Source of the DNA: Anaerolineae bacterium
Lineage (GTDB): Bacteria; Chloroflexota; Anaerolineae; JAFGEY01
Reading direction: 5' to 3'
DNA length: 16,996 nt
Assembly: GCA_016929775.1 (NCBI GenBank)
Contig: JAFGIE010000101.1
Coordinates: forward strand, 1 to 16,996
Below, in pieces: positions 1 through 6,693 of the stretch. Within the stretch, counting starts at the first letter, position 1. Each line of letters starts with the position of its first letter. The translations under genes and the position numbers were made by a program. The notes beneath the pieces were generated by a model. That model saw only the letters and a list, made by a program, of their open reading frames with translations. It made no database searches and was not told where the DNA came from.

Positions 1-356
1 AGGACCGTGATCCCGACGTTGCGCCGCGCGGCGTTGATCAGGTGATTGCCGCCGATCCCGCACCCCCCATCCCCGATCAAGACGATCACGTGCAGGTCGG
101 GGTTGGCGAGCTTGATGCCGGTGGCGTAGGTGATCGAGCGCCCGTGCAAGCCGTGGAAGGCGTTGGTCTGGAAGTAGCGGTCCGAGAGGCCGATGCAGCC
201 GATGTCGGTGACGAGCACGATCGAGGTAGGGTCCCACTGCGTCGCGACGAGCGCCTGATCGAGTGCCTTCAGGACCGTGCTGTGCCCGCATCCCGGGCAA
301 AAGGGGAACGCGCCGGCGGATTCGTCGAGGTAGGTGTGCCGCTTGGCGCCGCTCAT
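1..356 (-). CDS. 2-oxoacid:ferredoxin oxidoreductase, β subunit (partial)
   Basis: This is the thiamine-diphosphate-binding β subunit of a 2-oxoacid:ferredoxin oxidoreductase. With the α subunit it oxidatively decarboxylates a 2-oxoacid to an acyl-CoA and reduces ferredoxin in the cytoplasm. The 118 visible residues hold CPGCGH (20-25), which is typical of KorB/PorB β subunits, TDIGC (50-54), and the TPP/Mg motif GDGGCGIGGNH (95-105). The ATG at 356-354 overlaps the α-subunit TGA at 355-353 as ATGA, so the two subunits are translationally coupled. The window edge removes the C-terminal half. The substrate (2-oxoglutarate, pyruvate or branched-chain acid) cannot be decided from this fragment. 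Family assignment is firm. Confidence 0.93.
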   Translation of the reverse strand, partial: MSGAKRHTYLDESAGAFPFCPGCGHSTVLKALDQALVATQWDPTSIVLVTDIGCIGLSDRYFQTNAFHGLHGRSITYATGIKLANPDLHVIVLIGDGGCGIGGNHLINAARRNVGITV

Positions 357-1474
357 TGCAGTCCCGCCTCCTCCAGGATCTGCTCCGGCGTGATCAGCTC
401 GCCGTCGGTGCGTCCCACGCCGCTGACGTGCGCGACGCCGCACGCCAGGCGCTCGATCTCGCGCCGCAGCTGCCCGTCGCTCAGCTCGGCGACCACGACG
501 TGCCGGGCGTTGGCGATCGCGCTGCGCAGCGTTGCCTCGGGGAGGGGCCACAGCGAGAGCAAGGTCAGAGCAGACAGGGCGCGTCCCCGCGCGCGCGCCA
601 TGCGTACCGCGCTGTCCATGGCGCGCGCCGTGATCCCATAGCTGATCAGGAGCACGCGCGCGCCCTCCTGGATGTCGGCGCGGAGCACGTGGATCTCGTC
701 CTGGTGCTGCAGGATCTTGCGCGCGAGGTGCTGGTTGAGGCGCCCCACCTTGTGCGGGTCCTTGGTCAGGTAGCCGCGTTCGTCGTGGGTCGAGGTGGTA
801 AAGCGCAGCAGGTGGGGCCCTCCAAAGGGGCTCATCGCGACGTTGGCGTCGAGCGCCGGATAGTCGCACGGCTCGAACGTGCACTCGACGGGCGCGGTCT
901 CGCGCGCGCGGACGGGGTAGGGGACCAGGTCCTGGACGTCGACGGTGTCGGTGGTCGTGGCGACCTCTTTGTCGGTGAGCAGGAAGACCGGGCAGCGGTA
1001 GCGCTCGGCGAGGTCAAAGGCGCGCATGGTGAGGGTGTAGCAGTCGGCGACGGTGGCGGGCGAGAGGGCGATCACCGGGTAGCCGCCCGACGTGCACCAG
1101 CGGATGAACTGGAGGTCGCCCTGGGCGGCGGTCGTGGCGCCCCCCGTCGCGGGCCCCATGCGCTGGACGTCAACGATCACGAGGGGCACTTCGCCCATGA
1201 TCGCCAGGCCGATGTTCTCGGAATAGAGGCTGATCCCGGGTCCGCTGGTCGCCGTGAACGTCCGGCGACCGGTGAGTGCGGCGCCGATGCAGAACCCCAG
1301 GGAGGCGATCTCGTCTTCGCCCTGGATCGCCACCCCGCCGACGCGGGGCAGGTCGCGCATCATCGCCAACAGGATCGACGTCGCGGGCGTGATCGGGTAT
1401 CCGGCAAAAAAGTCACAGCCAGCGGCGATCGCCGCGCGTGCGATCGCCGTATTGCCGTCCAGGAACTCTCTCAT
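353..1474 (-). CDS. 2-oxoacid:ferredoxin oxidoreductase, α subunit
   Basis: This is the α subunit partnering the β subunit that follows it. The 373-residue protein shows the family signatures GYPITPAT (25-32), QGEDEIASLG (51-60), TSGPGISLYSE (76-86) and VDVQRMGPATGG (101-112). These belong to the pyrimidine-binding and core domains of KorA/VorB-type α subunits, and the length is normal for that class. I chose ATG 1474 because proteins of this family usually open with MREFLDGN-like sequence and a GAGGTG lies 12 nt upstream. An in-frame GTG at 1510 would add 12 residues, but it sits about 8 nt from the predicted transcription start, lacks a ribosome site and lies inside a palindrome. Substrate is not determinable. 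No γ or δ ferredoxin-type subunit is visible in the window. Confidence 0.92.
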   Translation of the reverse strand: MREFLDGNTAIARAAIAAGCDFFAGYPITPATSILLAMMRDLPRVGGVAIQGEDEIASLGFCIGAALTGRRTFTATSGPGISLYSENIGLAIMGEVPLVIVDVQRMGPATGGATTAAQGDLQFIRWCTSGGYPVIALSPATVADCYTLTMRAFDLAERYRCPVFLLTDKEVATTTDTVDVQDLVPYPVRARETAPVECTFEPCDYPALDANVAMSPFGGPHLLRFTTSTHDERGYLTKDPHKVGRLNQHLARKILQHQDEIHVLRADIQEGARVLLISYGITARAMDSAVRMARARGRALSALTLLSLWPLPEATLRSAIANARHVVVAELSDGQLRREIERLACGVAHVSGVGRTDGELITPEQILEEAGLQ

Positions 1475-1495
1475 GGTGCGGTTCGTCACCTCGTC

Positions 1496-1510
1496 GTGAT
1501 AGGATATCAC
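1496..1510. promoter_or_regulatory. Perfect 6-3-6 inverted repeat, candidate operator
   Basis: GTGATA-GGA-TATCAC is a perfect inverted repeat with a 3-nt centre. It lies just downstream of the predicted transcription start of the oxidoreductase operon and 22 nt before the preferred α-subunit ATG. Its position fits a repressor site, or a small hairpin in the leader. It does not match the 6-nt spacing of CRP or Rex sites, so the regulator is unknown. Confidence 0.45.
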
Positions 1511-1525
1511 ATCGGACAGGTGTAG

Positions 1526-1553
1526 AGTGTACTCGTGGGAGAGCCCTTGTCAA
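1526..1553 (-). promoter_or_regulatory. σ70-type promoter of the oxidoreductase operon
   Basis: Read on the minus strand, a perfect -35 TTGACA (1553-1548) is followed after 16 nt by TACACT (1531-1526), which matches four of six -10 positions. Transcription would start near 1519, giving a leader of about 45 nt to the ATG at 1474. The pair lies in the only non-coding gap between the lipoprotein gene and the α subunit, so the α/β genes probably have their own promoter. Confidence 0.6.
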
Positions 1554-1576
1554 GTTGTGGGACCAGGGCCCCTCGT

Positions 1577-2932
1577 CTAGGGCAGCCAGGCGGGCAGGAT
1601 GCCGCCGGCGGCGACCAAGCGCGGCTCGCCACGCTCCAACTCGATCACCCACAGCTCGGGGCGGGGGGCGGCGAGGTCCGCGAGGTCGAGGCGGACGTAG
1701 GCGATCGCGGCGCCGTCGGGGCGCCAGGCAAAGGCGCCCAGGTTGGCGACGGCGTCGACGACGAGGGGATGCGCCTCGCTCCCGTCGGGGCGCATGAGCC
1801 ACAGCTGCGTGCCGGCGGTCGGCGTGCCATCGCCCAACGACGCCCGCCCAAAGGCGATCCACGCCCCGTCGGGCGACCAGCGCGGCATGGCGTCGTCTGC
1901 CGAACCGGGCGCGCCGATCACGTCGACGCTGCGCGTGCCGGCGTCGATGCGCACGAGCTGTCCTTCGCCCTCGTGATTGTGAAAGCTGATCTCTGCCAGG
2001 GCCATCTGCTCCCCGCGCGGATCCCACGTCCCCACGCCCCCCAGCGTGTCAAAGTACTGGCGCTGCCCGCTCGCCGCGTCGTAGATCTGGATCGCCTGCT
2101 CGGACAGGTCATAGAAGGCGAGGCGCGCGCCGGCAGGGGCCCAGGTCGGGCTGCGTCCCGCGGTAGGCGCCTCGCCGCCGAGGGGCTGCGTCTCGCCGCC
2201 TGCGACGTCGAGCACATAGATGTACAGGACGACGGGCCCGCTGCCGACCGCGATCGGCGCGTCGGACAGCTCCTGGCGCTCGTAGGCGATGGTCTGCCCG
2301 TCGGCGGACCAGGCGGGCGCGGTGCACGAGGCGCCGGGACAGCGCAGCAGGAGGCGCGGTAGGGCGCCTGCCCGGTCGACCTGCCACAGGTCCGCGCCTC
2401 CGTCGTCGCGCGCGACGCTATAGGCGATCCTGTCTCCCGTGGGATCGACCGCCATGTCCCACACGTCGCCCTCGCCCGCGGAGAGCTGTTCGGCGGGCTC
2501 GCCCGCGGCGTACAGCTGGTAGTGTCCGACGTCGTCGCGGGCGATGTAGAGCAGGCGGGGCTGCCCGACCTGGAACTGCCAGGCGATCTCTGCCAGGGCG
2601 CGCGCGCCCCGCGCAGTCGGCGCCCCTGCGGCAAGGGTCACGGTGTAGGTCTGCCCTGCGGCAAACGCCGCGCTGGGACGAAAGACGAGCGTCTCACCCT
2701 CCCATGCGAGGTCGCCCGCCACGGGGGGATCGATCGCAAAGCGCGCCTCGACTGCGGCGTGGTCCATGGGGCGCGCAAAGGCAATCCGCACGTTGGCGCG
2801 CGTGGAGACGTCGCCGGCGCCGCCGGGCGGGCTGACGCTGACGCCGCCGCTGCAGGCGGCGAGGGTCCCCACGCAGAGCAAGGGGACGAGCAGGGCAAGT
2901 AGGATGCGATTGGCCTGCGTGCGTAGCGGCAT
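1577..2932 (-). CDS. Lipoprotein with Ig-like domain and PD40/TolB-like β-propeller
   Basis: This is a predicted exported lipoprotein of 451 residues. A basic start and a hydrophobic stretch (about 9-24) lead to the lipobox LAAC, with lipid-carrying Cys at 27. Residues about 35-124 resemble a bacterial Ig-like (Big_5/SbsA) domain, with segments such as ANVRIAFARPMD and LVFRPSAAFAAGQTYTVTL. Residues about 125-451 hold repeated WSPDGAWIAF-like blades (PTGDRIAYS, WSADGQTIAYE, WAPAGARLAF, WRPDGAAIAYV), typical of TolB/PD40 β-propellers. The ATG has GGAG 7 nt upstream. It probably acts outside the membrane as a binding or scaffold protein; its ligand is unknown. It has its own divergent promoter, so a link to the oxidoreductase is not implied. 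Confidence 0.88.
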   Translation of the reverse strand: MPLRTQANRILLALLVPLLCVGTLAACSGGVSVSPPGGAGDVSTRANVRIAFARPMDHAAVEARFAIDPPVAGDLAWEGETLVFRPSAAFAAGQTYTVTLAAGAPTARGARALAEIAWQFQVGQPRLLYIARDDVGHYQLYAAGEPAEQLSAGEGDVWDMAVDPTGDRIAYSVARDDGGADLWQVDRAGALPRLLLRCPGASCTAPAWSADGQTIAYERQELSDAPIAVGSGPVVLYIYVLDVAGGETQPLGGEAPTAGRSPTWAPAGARLAFYDLSEQAIQIYDAASGQRQYFDTLGGVGTWDPRGEQMALAEISFHNHEGEGQLVRIDAGTRSVDVIGAPGSADDAMPRWSPDGAWIAFGRASLGDGTPTAGTQLWLMRPDGSEAHPLVVDAVANLGAFAWRPDGAAIAYVRLDLADLAAPRPELWVIELERGEPRLVAAGGILPAWLP

Positions 2933-2972
2933 GGCGATGCTCCGGCGGCGGGTTGGCGCACGTGGCGCGCGT

Positions 2973-2985
2973 CGTACGGCGTACG
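2973..2985. promoter_or_regulatory. Paired CGTACG palindrome near the lipoprotein-gene start site
   Basis: CGTACG-G-CGTACG sits at about +1 to +13 of the predicted leftward transcript. Each half is itself palindromic and the whole can also be read as CGTAC-GGC-GTACG. The position fits an operator, but GC-rich DNA gives such palindromes by chance fairly often. Confidence 0.3.
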
Positions 2986-2992
2986 GTAGGGC

Positions 2993-3022
2993 ATTCTAGC
3001 ACCGGTGGCGGGGTGGTGTCAA
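2993..3022 (-). promoter_or_regulatory. σ70-type promoter of the lipoprotein gene
   Basis: On the minus strand a perfect TTGACA (3022-3017) is followed after 18 nt by TAGAAT (2998-2993), five of six matches to the -10 consensus. Transcription would begin near 2986, about 54 nt before the lipoprotein ATG. It is back to back with the rightward promoter at 3038-3066, and the two -35 boxes are 15 bp apart. Confidence 0.65.
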
Positions 3023-3037
3023 AGCAAGACTTGGTCT

Positions 3038-3066
3038 CTGGCATTTCGCCATCGATGTGCTATAAT
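3038..3066 (+). promoter_or_regulatory. Extended -10 promoter of the Roadblock gene
   Basis: CTGGCA (3038-3043) and a perfect TATAAT (3061-3066) are separated by 17 nt. TGC directly precedes the -10, so this is an extended -10 (TGnTATAAT). Predicted start is near 3073, about 80 nt before the ATG at 3153. Confidence 0.7.
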
Positions 3067-3152
3067 GCGGTCGCGCCGGCGAGGGGGGCGCGGAAGCGGC
3101 GAGAGAGGCGGCGGCGAGGACACGCCGCACAACCACGGATGCGGGGGTGTGT

Positions 3153-3536
3153 ATGGCGCGGCGACGGGGACGCAGTGCGGCGATGGACGAACTGCTCGGT
3201 GCGATGGTCGCGGCATCGAGCGATTTCGAGGGGGCCTTGGTCGTCGGGCACGATGGGTTGCTGATGGCGGCGGCGTGGCCCAACCCGGGACAAAGCGACC
3301 TCGACGTGGGCGCTGTCGCGGCGCGCGCGTTCGCGCTGAGCGCCCAGGCGGGCGAGATGCTCGAGCGCGGCGATCTGGAGCGCCTGATCCTGCTCGGGTC
3401 GGACGGCAACCTGGTCATCGCGCGCGCGGGGCGGCACGCGCTGTGCGTGGCGATGCTCAAGCCGCAGGCCAAGGTCGGGGTCGCCTCGCTCGAGGCGGCG
3501 CGCATCGGCAGGGCAGTCGCCAAGCTGCTGGGGTAG
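3153..3536 (+). CDS. Roadblock/LC7 domain protein
   Basis: This is a small cytoplasmic protein of the Roadblock/LC7 (MglB-like) family, which forms dimers and usually regulates a Ras-like GTPase or serves as a scaffold. The pattern is visible as GALVVGHDGLLMAAAWP, a central AARAFALSAQAGEMLERG helix, LILLGSDGNLVIARAG and a C-terminal helix after KPQAKVGVASLEAARIG. I used ATG 3153, where GGGGG lies 5 nt upstream. ATG 3183 (opening MDELLGAM) is nearly as likely and fits family N termini better; it would give 117 residues. No MglA-type GTPase is in the window and the gene seems to be a single-gene unit. Family call is good; role unknown. Confidence 0.85.
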   Translation: MARRRGRSAAMDELLGAMVAASSDFEGALVVGHDGLLMAAAWPNPGQSDLDVGAVAARAFALSAQAGEMLERGDLERLILLGSDGNLVIARAGRHALCVAMLKPQAKVGVASLEAARIGRAVAKLLG

Positions 3537-3557
3537 GGAGTGTGCATCCAGATCGCA

Positions 3558-3586
3558 AGAGCCAGAGTTGCCCAAGCTCTGGCTCT
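3558..3586 (+). terminator. Perfect 10-bp hairpin after the Roadblock gene
   Basis: AGAGCCAGAG (3558-3567) pairs perfectly with CTCTGGCTCT (3577-3586) across a 9-nt loop. It begins 22 nt after the Roadblock stop codon. No T-run follows, so it is at best an atypical intrinsic terminator; it could instead be an mRNA 3'-end stabiliser. Confidence 0.4.
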
Positions 3587-3680
3587 CGCTCAAAGGAGGA
3601 AAGATCAGTTGCAGACATGATAGCAGCGTGTCGGTGAATGCGCTGGACGGTTTGCCTACGGTTGTCATACGCTCAAGTAC

Positions 3681-3720
3681 CGACCCCTCCCTCAGCCCTT
3701 CACCAGCCTGGGGAGGGGGG
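3681..3720. repeat. C-run/G-run palindromic element, possible interspersed repeat
   Basis: CCCCTCCCTCAG (3684-3694 region) faces CTGGGGAGGGGGG (3708-3720) across about 13 nt, forming an imperfect inverted repeat in the gap before the isomerase gene. It resembles the CCCTC...GAGGG palindromes found scattered in some GC-rich genomes. Only one copy is visible here, so repeat status is inference. The remaining gap (3587-3750) holds an unused AAGGAGG (3592-3598) and no convincing promoter. Confidence 0.3.
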
Positions 3721-3750
3721 GCGGTGGCGCAGGGCGAGAGGAAGGAGTGC

Positions 3751-4362
3751 ATGGCGAACTGGGATGCAGAGGCGCTGATCGCGCGCGCAAGAGAGGTCGT
3801 AGCCCGCGAGGCGGCAGGGGTGGCGGCGCTGGCGGAGCAGTTGGACGAGGGCTTGGCAGGAGTGGTTGCGCTGCTCCTCGGCTGCGAGGGGCACGTCCTG
3901 GTCGCCGGGGCGGGCACGTCGCACGCGATCGCGCAGCGCTTCGCACATCTGCTTTCGTGTAGCGGGACACCCGCGCTGTGTGTCGACGCGGGCGATGCGC
4001 TGCACGGCGGCGCAGGGGCGATCACGGCGCGGGACGTGCTGTACGTGATCTCGAAGGGCGGGCAGACTGCCGAGATCAACCGCCTGGTCGACATCGCGCA
4101 GGCGCGCGGGGCGCGGGTCGTGGCGCAGACAGAGGCGCCCGATGCGCCGCTGGCGCAGCGCGCCGACGCCGTGTACCTGGTGCGGGCAGTTGGGGACGCG
4201 GACCCGTATGGCATGATCGCCACGGGCAGCTCGCTGGTCAACGCAGCGGCGGGGGACGTGCTGTGCGCGCTGCTGCTCGCGCTGCGGGGGTACACGCGTG
4301 AGGCGTTCGGGCAGACCCACCCCGGCGGGGCGGTGGGGAGAAAGCTGCGGGGTGAGCGATGA
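3751..4362 (+). CDS. SIS-domain sugar-phosphate isomerase-like protein
   Basis: This 203-residue protein is a single SIS domain, probably acting on a phosphosugar in the cytoplasm. Visible signatures are GAGTSHAIA (53-61), DALHGG (82-87), SKGGQTAE (101-108) and the terminal [11 protein letters not shown] (189-199). The last of these is characteristic of KdsD/GutQ arabinose-5-phosphate isomerases (HPGGxLGRxL). It lacks the two C-terminal CBS domains of full-length KdsD, so it is an isolated isomerase domain. GAAGGAG lies 3 nt before the ATG. Its TGA overlaps the next ATG (ATGA at 4359-4362), so it is coupled to the dehydrogenase. A ketose/aldose isomerase in sugar or polyol catabolism is likely. 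A 6-phospho-3-hexuloisomerase-like role is less likely. Confidence 0.85.
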   Translation: MANWDAEALIARAREVVAREAAGVAALAEQLDEGLAGVVALLLGCEGHVLVAGAGTSHAIAQRFAHLLSCSGTPALCVDAGDALHGGAGAITARDVLYVISKGGQTAEINRLVDIAQARGARVVAQTEAPDAPLAQRADAVYLVRAVGDADPYGMIATGSSLVNAAAGDVLCALLLALRGYTREAFGQTHPGGAVGRKLRGER

Positions 4363-5447
4363 AGGCGGCATTCCTGGTGGGCGTACGGGCGTTCGACCTG
4401 CGCGAGGTCCCCGATCCGGCGGTGCCGGACGACGGGCTGGTGCTCAAGGTCGAGGCGTGCGGGGTGTGCGGGTCGGATCTGCGGCGCTGGCGCGAGGGAC
4501 CCCCGGTGGGCGGAGCCTCGGACGCGCCTGTCCAGACGGGTCCGGATGCGGGCGCAGGGGTAGGCGAGATCGTGCCCGGGCACGAGGTCGGCGGGGTGGT
4601 GACGGCGGTCGGGGCGCGCGTGCGCGGGTACGCAGTGGGCGACCGGTTGGCAGTGGCGCCCGACATTCACTGCGGGACGTGCTACTACTGCCGGCGCGGG
4701 CGCTACAACCTGTGCGATGCGCTGCACTATCTCGGCATCTCGGCGGGAGAGTGGGGCGGGTTCGCGGAGCGGATGGCGATCAGCGGCGAGGTGCTTGCCA
4801 ACGGGATCGTGCATCGCATGCCGGCGGGGCTGTCGCCGATCGAGGGGGCCCTGGCAGAGCCGTGCAGCTCGGTCCTCGCCGCGCACGACGACGCGGGCAC
4901 GTCGCTCGACGACACGGTGCTCGTGATCGGGGCGGGGCCGATCGGCTGCCTGCACATCGCGATCGCCAAGGCGCGGGGGGCGCGCGTGATCGTGTCGCAG
5001 CGCAGCGAGACGCGGCGCGCCCTGGCGCAGCGCTTTGGCCCGGATGCAGTGGTCGACCCGACGCATGAGGACCTGGGCGAGGTGGTGCGCGATATGACCG
5101 GCGGGCGCGGGGCGGACATTGTGATCTGTGCCAACCCGGTCGCCGCGACGCAGCGCGAGGCGGTCGAGTTGGTGCGCAAGGGGGGACGGGTGGTCCTGTT
5201 TGGCGGGCTGCCCAAGGCAAACCCCATGACGACCCTGGACGGGAACCGGATCCACTATGGCGAGATCACGGTGGTGGGGTCGTTCTCGTACCACCCCCGC
5301 TTCCACGCGCTGGCGCTGGATGTGCTGGCGCGCGGCGTGATCCCGGTCGACGCGATCGTGACGCACACGCTGCCCCTGGCGGCGATCGACGAGGCGTTCG
5401 CGATCGCGGACTCGGGGCAGGGGCTCAAGGTGATGGTGCTGCCGTGA
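4359..5447 (+). CDS. Zinc-dependent MDR dehydrogenase (sorbitol/threonine dehydrogenase type)
   Basis: This 362-residue medium-chain dehydrogenase should oxidise a polyol or other secondary alcohol with NAD(P). The catalytic zinc site is visible as Cys37 (GVCGSD), His75-Glu76 (GHE) and Glu167 (LAEP). The structural zinc Cys residues are 105, 108, 111 and 119. The Rossmann loop is GAGPIG (191-196). An unusual Gly/Pro/Ala-rich insertion (about 46-70) precedes the GHE motif. It overlaps the SIS gene by 4 nt, and the histidine-phosphatase gene begins 10 nt after its stop, so all three form one operon. It is closest in pattern to sorbitol, galactitol or L-threonine dehydrogenases; the substrate cannot be assigned. 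Neighbouring sugar genes favour a polyol or sugar phosphate. Confidence 0.9.
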   Translation: MKAAFLVGVRAFDLREVPDPAVPDDGLVLKVEACGVCGSDLRRWREGPPVGGASDAPVQTGPDAGAGVGEIVPGHEVGGVVTAVGARVRGYAVGDRLAVAPDIHCGTCYYCRRGRYNLCDALHYLGISAGEWGGFAERMAISGEVLANGIVHRMPAGLSPIEGALAEPCSSVLAAHDDAGTSLDDTVLVIGAGPIGCLHIAIAKARGARVIVSQRSETRRALAQRFGPDAVVDPTHEDLGEVVRDMTGGRGADIVICANPVAATQREAVELVRKGGRVVLFGGLPKANPMTTLDGNRIHYGEITVVGSFSYHPRFHALALDVLARGVIPVDAIVTHTLPLAAIDEAFAIADSGQGLKVMVLP

Positions 5448-5457
5448 GGAGTATCTG

Positions 5458-6084
5458 ATGGGACGGATCGTCCTGGTCCGGCACGGCGAGGCGCTCCACC
5501 ATGTGACGGGGTACGTGGGCGGGTGGAGCGACGTGGGCCTTACGGCGCGGGGGCGCGCGCAGGCGGACGCAGCGGCGGCGCGCCTCGCCGGCGGGTCGGG
5601 CGAGGGAGGGTGCGTGGTCGCGTGCAGCGACCTGGCGCGCGCGGTCGAGAGCGCAGCGCCGATCGCGGCGGCGCTCGGCGTAGCGGCGCGCCCGCTGGCG
5701 GCGCTGCGCAGTTCGTACATGGGCGTCGTGCAGGGCCTGTCGCTGGCGGAGGCGCGCCAGCACCGGATCCCGCCGACGGAACCGCTGATCGATTGGGCCT
5801 CGTACCCCGAGGCGGAGACCTGGCGCCAGGTGTACGGGCGCGTGACGGCGTGCCTTGCCGGGCTGCTCGCCGAAGGGCCCGAGCGGCTGGTGGTGGTCTC
5901 GCACAAGACGCCCCTTCACCTGGCGCTCTGCTGGTGGCTGGGGCTTGACTTGGACCAGCTCACGCGGGTGTGGTTCGACCTCGACCCGGGGAGCGTGACC
6001 ACGCTGCGCACCGAGCCCTGGGGCGGGCACACGGTGCTGGGGGTCAACGATACCGCACATCTGGATCGGGGGTGCGGCGCATAG
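5458..6084 (+). CDS. Histidine phosphatase superfamily protein (phosphoglycerate-mutase-like)
   Basis: This 208-residue protein belongs to the RHG histidine phosphatase family. VRHGEA (7-12) supplies nucleophile His9, SDLARA (57-62) the phosphate-pocket Arg61, and VVVSHK (145-150) the second His149. The expected proton donor in the LxE-x(3)-G-x(2)-xG region is missing: LRSSYMGVVQG (83-93) has Ser85 where Glu is usual. It may therefore be slow, use another acid, or act as a phosphate-ester binder. Its ribosome site GAGGAG overlaps the preceding stop codon. Operon position suggests it removes phosphate from an intermediate made by the isomerase and dehydrogenase. Family is sure; substrate is unknown. 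Confidence 0.87.
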   Translation: MGRIVLVRHGEALHHVTGYVGGWSDVGLTARGRAQADAAAARLAGGSGEGGCVVACSDLARAVESAAPIAAALGVAARPLAALRSSYMGVVQGLSLAEARQHRIPPTEPLIDWASYPEAETWRQVYGRVTACLAGLLAEGPERLVVVSHKTPLHLALCWWLGLDLDQLTRVWFDLDPGSVTTLRTEPWGGHTVLGVNDTAHLDRGCGA

Positions 6085-6142
6085 ACGGCGGTCCCGGCGC
6101 GAACGTCGCGCACCAAGCAGCGATTTCGCGCTGTGTATCGAG

Positions 6143-6171
6143 TTGCGGAAATTGCCGAGAGGACGTACAAT
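6143..6171 (+). promoter_or_regulatory. σ70-type promoter upstream of the cstA leader
   Basis: TTGCGG (6143-6148) and TACAAT (6166-6171) are separated by exactly 17 nt, with four and five matches to the two consensus boxes. Transcription would begin near 6178, leaving about 515 nt of leader before the cstA ATG. Weak hairpins at 6097-6111 and 6117-6132 lie between the phosphatase stop and this promoter. Confidence 0.65.
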
Positions 6172-6177
6172 GCAGGT

Positions 6178-6693
6178 GTTCTAGGTGACGTGCGCTTGTG
6201 TGGAGTGTGGGATGGCAAGGCAGCCGGCTCCGATCGTGCATCATGCCCACCCATCGATCCCTCTGGAGGGGAGCGTACCCCCTACGCTATCCCCTACCCC
6301 TTTCTCGACAAACGTTCATCCCCGGAATGCCTGCCCGTTCCCTGCCTGGATCAGGCGAGCGGCATGCGCGGCATCCGCTGTCCATCGGCTCCATCCCGCA
6401 CGCAGGTTCAGCGAGGATGGTCGCCGGCTCTGCCCTTTGGAATAAGGTCCAGCGTTGTGGCCTCCCGCGGGAGAACGCTGCAGAGTACCTTGCGGAGAGG
6501 TGGTGTGTTGTAGCATACGGGACGTCGGGTCCCGACAGGCGAGCGCGGGACGCCGGGCTCGCCCCGTTCTGAGCGCGACTGTGCGGGGGCAAGAAGGAGG
6601 TGGAGAGAGAACGGTACAAGAGCGGATGACGGACTAGGGCGGATTCCTGTTCGCGTGTGCTTTGCAGCTCGTTTCTTGGAGGAGGCTACAGCG
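6178..6693 (+). promoter_or_regulatory. Long structured 5' leader or ncRNA upstream of cstA
   Basis: About 515 nt without a credible protein gene lie between a good promoter and cstA. Hairpins can be drawn by eye. GGGGAGCGTA (6268-6277) pairs with TACGCT and CCCC (6283-6294) around a CCCCC loop. GCCTG-GAT-CAGGC lies at 6344-6356. CAGCGTT/AACGCTG (6450-6456/6474-6480) encloses the palindrome CTCCCGCGGGAG (6462-6473). GGGAC-GTCGG-GTCCC competes with GTCGGG-T-CCCGAC near 6519-6536. GGCGAGC/GCTCGCC lies at 6538-6563. The competing stems would suit a conditional leader. No T-box, cobalamin, tmRNA or RNase P signature was recognised. A very strong GGAGGAGG (6678-6685) serves cstA. Confidence 0.45.

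Noticed and set aside
3592..3612. AAAGGAGG followed by a TTG codon, resembling a gene start
   Set aside because: The TTG frame stops after three codons and it is not in frame with the isomerase gene at 3751.
3060..5906. Very long open frame on the minus strand (948 codons) across the Roadblock, isomerase, dehydrogenase and phosphatase genes
   Set aside because: It is antisense to four genes with clear family motifs, its translation is Arg/Pro/Ala-rich without domains, and long antisense frames are common in GC-rich DNA.
6133..6637. Several overlapping short open frames in the cstA leader on both strands
   Set aside because: None has a ribosome site at a plausible distance or any recognisable sequence; the strong AAGGAGG at 6594-6600 is followed only by frames of a few codons.
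6178..6693. Known structural RNA (tRNA, tmRNA, RNase P, T-box) in the cstA leader
   Set aside because: I looked for T-loop, tmRNA, RNase P and T-box core sequences and found none; the stems present do not form those structures.
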